Assembly (NCBI GenBank): GCA_946531785.1 | Contig: CAMNAT010000048.1 | Location: 1 to 10,171, forward strand | Length of the DNA stretch: 10,171 bases | Direction: 5' to 3' | Source of the DNA: an uncultured Oscillospiraceae bacterium | GTDB lineage: Bacteria > Bacillota > Clostridia > UBA1381 | In this document: piece after piece, positions 5,946 through 10,171 of the stretch | Layout: every line of letters begins with the position of its first letter | Numbering within the stretch: position 1 is the first letter of the stretch | Position numbers and translations under genes: made by a program | Notes under the pieces: model-generated | What the model saw: the letters and a program-made list of their open reading frames with translations, nothing else | Database searches by the model: none | What the model was told of the DNA's origin: nothing

Positions 5946-7232
5946 GTGAGCATCTTATTTATTGACGGGCGTATGGGAGTTAGCGCAATGAAGCTGCTCG
6001 GCGCTCTGGTCGACATGATGGAGCAGCCGCATGAGTTCATCAGACAGTTCAACGGCGCGGGCTTTGACGGACTCAGGATGGAACGCAGAAGTGATTCTAC
6101 AGGAGGTGTGTCGGGGACACGCATCGAATTTAATCGGATCTCAGAAGATGAGTTGTATGATGATGAGCTTGACGACGATGATGACGATGACGATGATGAC
6201 GATGAAGGCGGAGGCTTCTTCTCGTTCGGTAAAAAGAAACGCCGTTCATCCTCATCCGGACATCATCATGACAGCAGTAAAAAGCGCAGCCTGTCAGATG
6301 TGCGCGAGATCATTGAGGATCTTAAGCTGAGCGGAAAGGCAAGAAAGCGCTCGATAGATATATATACAAAAATAGCGGAGGCTGCATCAAAGACCCACGG
6401 CAGATCGTTGGATGAGGTAACTCTTCACAGAGCGGGTTCACGGGATGTTATCGCGGCGGTTGTCGGAGTTTGCATGATATTAGAGGATCTGAAGCCTGAA
6501 AAGATCATAGCAACACCGGTGACCGTAGGAACCGGATATATATCAAGCACTGCGGGAAGCACAAAGATACCTACCCCAACCGTAAAGGAGCTGCTCGGCG
6601 ATATGCCTTATACCGACGGCAGGGAGGAAGGCGAGCTGTGCACGCTTGATGGTGCGGCGATACTTTCCGAGTATGTGAACGAGTTCCTTGACAGCCCTGA
6701 TATTGCAGTCATAAAGACGGGTATCGGTATAGGCGCAAGATCATATAAAACCGGTGCGAACTGCACACGCGTCTCAGTTGGCAGAGAGATAAAGACATCT
6801 GCAAATTCCACAGTGGCTGAATTGTCTGCGACACTGTTTAACGACGGCGTAGATGCGCTCGGCTTGACGGGTGAGAAGCTGAGAGAGCTTGGTGTGCTTG
6901 AAGCATATACAGAAGCTGTTGCAGATCTGCTGGGCGGAAGCGGAGTTGTTCTGAGGTGTATATGCAACAGCGATGTTGCAGATGAGGCAGCCGCGGCGAT
7001 CATCAAGAATACATCTGCTACCTATGTGCGCCGCTCGGATGTTTCAGCTTATAAGATGGAAATAGTGGACGAGATAAAGGATACGCGTCTGGGCGAGATC
7101 AAGATAAGCCGCGCATCGGGCTTCGGCACCACAAAGGTGATAATAGATCCCGAATTCATTGAAAGGGCAGCGCGAGAGCATAATATAAGCATAGATGAAG
7201 CAAGATACCGTATACGCAAGGAAATTATTTAA
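5946..7232 (+). CDS. LarC-family (DUF111) protein, divergent
   Basis: A 428-residue protein matching LarC along its length. LarC is the CTP-dependent nickel insertase that finishes the nickel-pincer cofactor of lactate racemase LarA. Matching parts: the start ILFIDGRMGVSAMKLLGAL (compare FDCFSGISGDM..LGAL), LHRAGSRDVIAAVVG at 160-174 (compare HEVGAVDSIVDIVG), IPTPTVKELL at 208-217, and ELCTLDGAAIL at 230-240. GIGIGARSY (259-267) and the C-terminal IKISRASGFGTTKVIIDPEF region also match. Several conserved polar residues of the family are changed: C to G8, D to M15, E to R162. An insert at about 67-110 contains 11 consecutive Asp (76-86), then a Lys/Arg/Ser stretch and HHH at 106-108. The start is a GTG with GGAGG (5934-5938) 7 nt upstream. 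Neither LarA, LarB nor LarE is in the window. Family membership is fairly sure; nickel insertion is not. Confidence 0.78.
   Translation: MSILFIDGRMGVSAMKLLGALVDMMEQPHEFIRQFNGAGFDGLRMERRSDSTGGVSGTRIEFNRISEDELYDDELDDDDDDDDDDDEGGGFFSFGKKKRRSSSSGHHHDSSKKRSLSDVREIIEDLKLSGKARKRSIDIYTKIAEAASKTHGRSLDEVTLHRAGSRDVIAAVVGVCMILEDLKPEKIIATPVTVGTGYISSTAGSTKIPTPTVKELLGDMPYTDGREEGELCTLDGAAILSEYVNEFLDSPDIAVIKTGIGIGARSYKTGANCTRVSVGREIKTSANSTVAELSATLFNDGVDALGLTGEKLRELGVLEAYTEAVADLLGGSGVVLRCICNSDVADEAAAAIIKNTSATYVRRSDVSAYKMEIVDEIKDTRLGEIKISRASGFGTTKVIIDPEFIERAAREHNISIDEARYRIRKEII
6171..6203 (+). repeat. GAY codon run (11 consecutive Asp codons) in the larC-like gene
   Basis: Eleven successive GAC/GAT codons encode Asp76-Asp86, flanked by further acidic codons on both sides. 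The third bases alternate irregularly between C and T, so it is not a perfect microsatellite, but it could still slip during replication. It lies in the linker before the family's His-containing loop. Confidence 0.8.
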
Positions 7233-7282
7233 CAGAAGTATTATAATATATTTACGCCAAGTTTAAATTTTGAAAAAAATGC

Positions 7283-7311
7283 TTGACTAAATATGAGATA
7301 AGTTGTATAAT
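7283..7311 (+). promoter_or_regulatory. Sigma-A promoter of secDF
   Basis: TTGACT at 7283-7288 and TATAAT at 7306-7311 have a 17-bp spacer. Transcription should begin near 7318, giving a leader of roughly 58 nt that contains the hairpin at 7332-7348 and the ribosome site of secD. Confidence 0.82.
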
Positions 7312-7331
7312 TGTGTATACGTTTAAAATCA

Positions 7332-7348
7332 GGCAGACTGTGTCTGCC
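7332..7348 (+). promoter_or_regulatory. Hairpin in the secD leader RNA
   Basis: A perfect 7-bp GC-rich inverted repeat (GGCAGAC with GTCTGCC) has a 3-nt TGT loop. It falls about 14 nt after the expected transcript start and about 10 nt before the AAAGGAA ribosome site (7359-7365). A run of A, not T, follows it on the plus strand, so it does not look like a plus-strand terminator. It may stabilise the 5' end or serve as a protein or operator site. On the minus strand its T-run is weak. Confidence 0.5.
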
Positions 7349-7375
7349 AAAAAATAGGAAAGGAATGTAAACGAG

Positions 7376-8878
7376 ATGAAGAAAAAAAGTATCGTAACTT
7401 TTTGTCTCATTATTATCGCGGCATTATTGCTGGATGCGGTAGCGTTGTTTGGTCTTCCGGGCACGCTGCACGAGACCTACGGCGGTATGTTTGACGAGAA
7501 AACGGGTATCAGAAAGGGTATCGATCTTGCAGGCGGTTCGGTGATAACCTTTGAGGCACAGGCTCAGAATCCGTCTGAGGAGGACATGGAATCGGTAAAA
7601 TCGATCTATGAAACGCGTCTTACGGCTGCGGGCTATACAGAGGCTCGCATATCGATAGGCGAGGGCGGAAAGGTAACTATAGAGGTTCCGTCGGAATCAG
7701 CAGCGAAGGAAGCTGCGGAGGCTGCAGAGGCACCTGCTGAGGAAGCTACAGCAGAGGCTGCTACAGAAGCAGCTACAGCGGCGGCTACTACAGAAGCAGC
7801 AACAGCTGCTGCAAAAGCGACAGAAGCTGCTACAGAGGCGGCTACAGAGGCTGCATCAGCAGCACCGGCAGCAGCGGCAAAGACTTCAAAGAACTCAACA
7901 AGTGAAACTGATGAGATCGCTGCGCTCCTTTCAGAGGTAGCGAAGCTGACCTTCCAGGACACTGACGGTAATGTCGTTTTAGAGGGTACTGATGTAGCAT
8001 CGGCAAAGAGCCAGTTCGGTAAGCCGAACCAGACAGATAACTCGCAGTATTATGTAACTGTAAACTTCACATCTGAGGGTGCTAAGAAGTTTGCTGACGC
8101 AACAGCGGCAGCTGCGGCTAAGTCGTCACCGAACAACAGGATCATGATCGTAATGGATGAGAACATTGTTTCAAACCCGCAGGTAAGAGAGAAGATCGAC
8201 AGTGAGTCATGTGTTATCACAGGTCAGTTCACAGCAGAGGATGCGGCAAAGCTTGCTAACCAGATCAACTCAGGTAACCTTCCGTTCGAGATGAAGAAGA
8301 TATCACAGTCAACGGTATCGGCAGAGCTCGGCGCAGACGCGCTCCCGACAAGCCAGCTTGCGGCAGGCATAGGTATACTTCTCATCATGCTCTTCATGAT
8401 CTGGAGATACAGACTCCCGGGGCTTGTAGCAGACCTTTCACTTCTTATATATATAGGCCTCATATGCCTCGTTATGGGTGTGTTCAGAGTCAACCTCAGC
8501 CTTTCGGGTATCGCGGGTATCGTGCTCTCGATAGGTATGGCGGTCGATGCTGACTGTATCATATTTGAGCGTATGAAGGAAGAGCTTGCATTGGGCAAGT
8601 CGATAAGAGCTTCTGTTGAGAGCGGCTTCTCAAAGGCATTCTCAGCTATCCTTGACTCGAATGTTACAACGATCATCTCATGTATAGTTCTCTATATGTC
8701 AGGTATCGGTACGGTAACAGGCTTTGCTATAACACTTGGTATAGGCGTAATCCTCTCAATGTTCACGGCTATCGTTATCACAAAGTTCTTACTCAGAAAT
8801 CTTGTTAATATAGGCGTTGATAACAGAGCAATGTTCTATAACGCTAAGAAAAAGGTAGGAGGTGCTGAGAATGAATAA
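7376..8878 (+). CDS. secD: Protein translocase subunit SecD
   Basis: A 500-residue polytopic membrane protein of the RND superfamily that, with SecF, uses the ion gradient to assist export through SecYEG. TM1 is at about 6-26, and the family motif GIDLAGGS is at 48-55. The external loop ends with the conserved VMDENIVSNPQV (259-270) and the ITGQFTAEDAAKLANQINSGNLPFEM region (281-306). Five more membrane segments follow between about 328 and 472, including GMAVDADCIIFERMKEEL at 387-404. That motif usually reads VDANV, so D393-C394 is a small deviation, while D391 is kept. The external loop carries an Ala/Thr/Glu-rich insert at about 106-170. AAAGGAA at 7359-7365 supports the ATG. The stop overlaps the secF start by 8 nt. 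Identity is secure. Confidence 0.96.
   Translation: MKKKSIVTFCLIIIAALLLDAVALFGLPGTLHETYGGMFDEKTGIRKGIDLAGGSVITFEAQAQNPSEEDMESVKSIYETRLTAAGYTEARISIGEGGKVTIEVPSESAAKEAAEAAEAPAEEATAEAATEAATAAATTEAATAAAKATEAATEAATEAASAAPAAAAKTSKNSTSETDEIAALLSEVAKLTFQDTDGNVVLEGTDVASAKSQFGKPNQTDNSQYYVTVNFTSEGAKKFADATAAAAAKSSPNNRIMIVMDENIVSNPQVREKIDSESCVITGQFTAEDAAKLANQINSGNLPFEMKKISQSTVSAELGADALPTSQLAAGIGILLIMLFMIWRYRLPGLVADLSLLIYIGLICLVMGVFRVNLSLSGIAGIVLSIGMAVDADCIIFERMKEELALGKSIRASVESGFSKAFSAILDSNVTTIISCIVLYMSGIGTVTGFAITLGIGVILSMFTAIVITKFLLRNLVNIGVDNRAMFYNAKKKVGGAENE
7691..7885 (+). repeat. Ala/Thr/Glu low-complexity repeat inside secD
   Basis: This stretch encodes SecD residues 106-170, dominated by Ala with Thr, Glu and a few Lys and Pro. 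Short degenerate units of the AATEA type recur many times and are built from GCN, ACA and GAR codons. It looks like internal expansion of a short unit. It lies in the extracytoplasmic loop just after the strand VTIEVPSE. Confidence 0.8.
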
Positions 8879-9836
8879 GGTATTTAACTATACTCAGAAT
8901 AAAGTAAAGTTCCTTCTTTTACCGGTGATCATCATAGTGCTCGGTATCGTAATGTATTTCGTGCACGGCGGCTTCAACTTCGACGTTGAGTTCGTAGGTG
9001 GTACAAGAATGCAGGTAGCTATCAACGGCAATGTTGATAATAAGGAGATCGCAGGAGTCATTAAGGACGCAACAGGTCTTGATGCAACTATCCAGCAGTC
9101 GGCAACGGATAACAATGTTATCATAAAGCTTCCGGCAACGGACGAGGCTGCGGCATCTGACGCAGAGGGCGAGGCAGCTGCTGAGGAAACACTCACAGAT
9201 AAGGTCCTTACAGCTCTCCATGAAAAGTATGACTTTAACGACAGCTCAGTTGAGGTACAGGAGGCATCGGCAAGCTTCGGTAAGCAGGTGCAGACAAAGG
9301 CGCTCACATACACGCTGTTCGCAATACTCTGCATACTCATCTATATAATCATCAGATTCGAGTGGAGAAGCGGCGTTATGGCGGTCGTTACACTGGCTCT
9401 TAATGTACTGGTCATGGCTGCGGTATATACAATAACAAATATTCCGCTGAATACAACATTCATCGCTGCTATGCTTACGGTAGTAGGATATTCGATCAAC
9501 AACACCATCGTTATCTTTGACCGTATCCGTGAGAACATGAAGGCGAGAAAGCGCACAGAGTCGATTTCGGATATGACAAACAGAAGCATAACCGAAACCC
9601 TCGGTCGTACTATCAACTCAACGATAACAACACTTATCACAATAGTACTGATCTATATCCTCGGTGTTACAACGATCAAGGAGTTTGCTCTTCCGCTTAT
9701 CATAGGTATAGTAGTAGGTGCGTATACCTCAATATTCCTTGCAAGCACATTCTGGGCTGCATGGAAGGAGTCTGAGGCAGAGGCTAAGGCAGCTGCCGCG
9801 GCTGAGAGACGCAACGCTAAAAAGGGCAAGAAATAA
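8871..9836 (+). CDS. secF: Protein translocase subunit SecF
   Basis: A 321-residue polytopic membrane protein, partner of SecD. TM1 is at about 13-31 and is followed by FNFDVEFVGGT at 35-45, equivalent to the family FGIDFTGGT motif. The external domain spans about 35-146, and five further membrane segments lie between about 147 and 295. LTVVGYSINNTIVIFDRIREN at 202-222 is the hallmark SecF segment. A short Ala/Glu/Asp insert (about 91-107) sits after the strand VIIKLP. The cytoplasmic tail (about 300-321) is Ala-rich, then strongly basic (ERRNAKKGKK). A perfect AGGAGG at 8857-8862, 8 nt before the ATG at 8871, fixes the start. The in-frame GTG at 8862 lies on that site and is rejected. The 8-nt overlap with secD suggests translational coupling, which keeps the two subunits in balance. 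Confidence 0.96.
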   Translation: MNKVFNYTQNKVKFLLLPVIIIVLGIVMYFVHGGFNFDVEFVGGTRMQVAINGNVDNKEIAGVIKDATGLDATIQQSATDNNVIIKLPATDEAAASDAEGEAAAEETLTDKVLTALHEKYDFNDSSVEVQEASASFGKQVQTKALTYTLFAILCILIYIIIRFEWRSGVMAVVTLALNVLVMAAVYTITNIPLNTTFIAAMLTVVGYSINNTIVIFDRIRENMKARKRTESISDMTNRSITETLGRTINSTITTLITIVLIYILGVTTIKEFALPLIIGIVVGAYTSIFLASTFWAAWKESEAEAKAAAAAERRNAKKGKK

Positions 9837-9871
9837 TGCAAATCAAAAAGGGGCTGTAAAAAAAGTCCCTA

Positions 9872-9914
9872 AAAACGAAGAGGATCTCAGGGAATGAGGT
9901 CCTCTTCTCGTTTT
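9872..9914 (+). terminator. Strong hairpin, probable terminator downstream of secF at the IS end
   Basis: The core stem pairs 9879-9889 with 9895-9905 over a GGGAA loop (11 bp with one U-G wobble). AAAACGA (9872-9878) pairs with TCGTTTT (9908-9914) below it, after a 2-nt bulge. The U-run is part of the lower stem. No other terminator is visible between the secF stop and this point, so it probably ends secDF transcripts and shields the transposase from readthrough. Confidence 0.6.
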
Positions 9915-9943
9915 GGATAATAAATATAAAGTTTTTGCAAGAA

Positions 9944-9976
9944 AAATGGCTGAACCTGTAGCGGAATCAGCCATTT
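9944..9976 (+). repeat. Inverted repeat just upstream of the transposase
   Basis: A perfect 10-bp inverted repeat, AAATGGCTGA (9944-9953) with TCAGCCATTT (9967-9976), has a 13-nt loop. It lies directly before a TATAAT box and could be a transposase-recognition or transcription-shielding structure. There is no T-run after it. Confidence 0.7.
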
Positions 9977-9993
9977 AGTGGTATAATATAAAT

Positions 9994-10171
9994 ATGAAAA
10001 ACCAGTTTACCACTGATGTATATTATACACCAATTCAAATGAAAATTCCAGTGGATTTAGAAAAAATTATTGAAATTTCTGATCCGATTTACACTTTCAA
10101 CGAATTGATGAATAAAATCGACCTGAAAAAATATTTTGTTGGGAAAGGAAACAGAATGGGTCGTCCGAGAT
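9994..10171 (+). CDS. IS1182-like transposase, N-terminal fragment
   Basis: An ATG at 9994 opens 59 codons that continue past the right edge. The pattern is that of IS1182-group transposases: a short polar start, PIQMKIPVDLEKIIEISDPI at about 13-32, LMNKIDLKKYF at about 38-48, then GKGNRMGRPR at the edge, where relatives have a GRPPYDP-type motif before the catalytic DDE domain. The DDE residues are not in the window. No Shine-Dalgarno sequence is seen before the ATG. A TATAAT box at 9982-9987 ends 6 nt before it, so a leaderless transcript or a later start (ATG at 10039) is possible. Codon use is more AT-rich than the neighbouring genes, as expected for transferred DNA. Whether the full gene is intact cannot be judged. 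Confidence 0.7.
   Translation, partial: MKNQFTTDVYYTPIQMKIPVDLEKIIEISDPIYTFNELMNKIDLKKYFVGKGNRMGRPR

Larger units (their letters stand above)
9850..10171 (+). mobile_element. Left end of an IS1182-like insertion sequence, cut by the window edge
   Basis: DNA character changes after secF: AT-rich codons, dense hairpins and a transposase start. The probable tip is GGGGCTGTAAAAAAAGTCCC at 9850-9869, which resembles the terminal repeats of clostridial IS1182-group elements (from memory, not searched). Two further inverted repeats follow (9872-9914 and 9944-9976), then the transposase N-terminus from 9994. The right end and any target duplication lie outside the window, so the exact left boundary cannot be proven. 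The element reads in the same direction as secDF. Confidence 0.65.

Noticed and set aside
5941..5949. Two-codon reading frame (ATG GCG TGA) overlapping the GTG start of the larC-like gene
   Set aside because: A minimal upstream frame is easily produced by chance, and the ribosome site is spaced for the GTG.
7633..7962. Long open frame on the minus strand opposite secD
   Set aside because: It is the complement of the Ala/Thr/Glu codon repeat, which lacks stops on both strands. It has no ribosome site and no family resemblance, and secD is certain here.
8862..8870. GTG start three codons upstream for secF
   Set aside because: The GTG begins on the last base of the AGGAGG ribosome site, which is correctly spaced only for the ATG at 8871.
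1..10171. CRISPR arrays, tRNA or rRNA genes, riboswitches
   Set aside because: No regularly spaced direct repeats, tRNA cloverleaf or rRNA-like stretch was seen. No leader is long enough for a known riboswitch. This was by-eye reading, not a model search.

Overview
The window looks like the chromosome of a Gram-positive Clostridia member, most likely a Ruminococcus-like Oscillospiraceae. Reasons: strong AAGGAGG-type ribosome sites, near-consensus sigma-A promoters with 17-bp spacers, a clostridial-type alanyl-tRNA synthetase with a Cys-rich insert, a stand-alone TSCPD protein, a GerMN lipoprotein and separate secD and secF genes. The taxon is inferred from gene style only. Most of the window is housekeeping DNA. 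Accessory DNA begins only at about 9850, with the left end of an IS1182-like element.

Layout. (1) Positions 1-280, minus strand: N-terminal part of a membrane-anchored protein of unknown function. Its promoter is divergent from that of the next group. (2) Positions 426-1999, plus strand: probable three-gene operon of a TSCPD-domain protein, a GerMN-domain lipoprotein and an inositol-monophosphatase-family enzyme, ending in a symmetrical hairpin. (3) Positions 2047-5049, minus strand: alaS followed by a HIT-family protein gene, driven by a perfect-consensus promoter and converging on the same terminator hairpin. (4) Positions 5219-5857, plus strand: RpiB/LacA/LacB-like isomerase with its own promoter and a GC-rich terminator. 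(5) Positions 5946-7232, plus strand: a divergent LarC-family protein with a poly-Asp and His-containing insert. (6) Positions 7376-9836, plus strand: secD and secF, overlapping by 8 nt and preceded by a strong promoter and a leader hairpin. (7) Position 9850 to the end: inverted-repeat-like tip, two hairpins and the first 59 codons of an IS1182-like transposase, cut by the window edge.

Working together: SecD and SecF are the membrane subunits that assist protein export through SecYEG. AlaRS charges and proofreads tRNA-Ala. The other genes are linked only by position. I see no new multi-gene defence or biosynthetic system. The points most worth a second look are the altered motifs in the LarC-like protein, the RpiB-like protein lacking the usual His, the matching Ala/Glu-rich inserts in SecD and SecF, and the hairpin-rich, possibly leaderless start of the insertion element. 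No gap between genes exceeds 300 bases.
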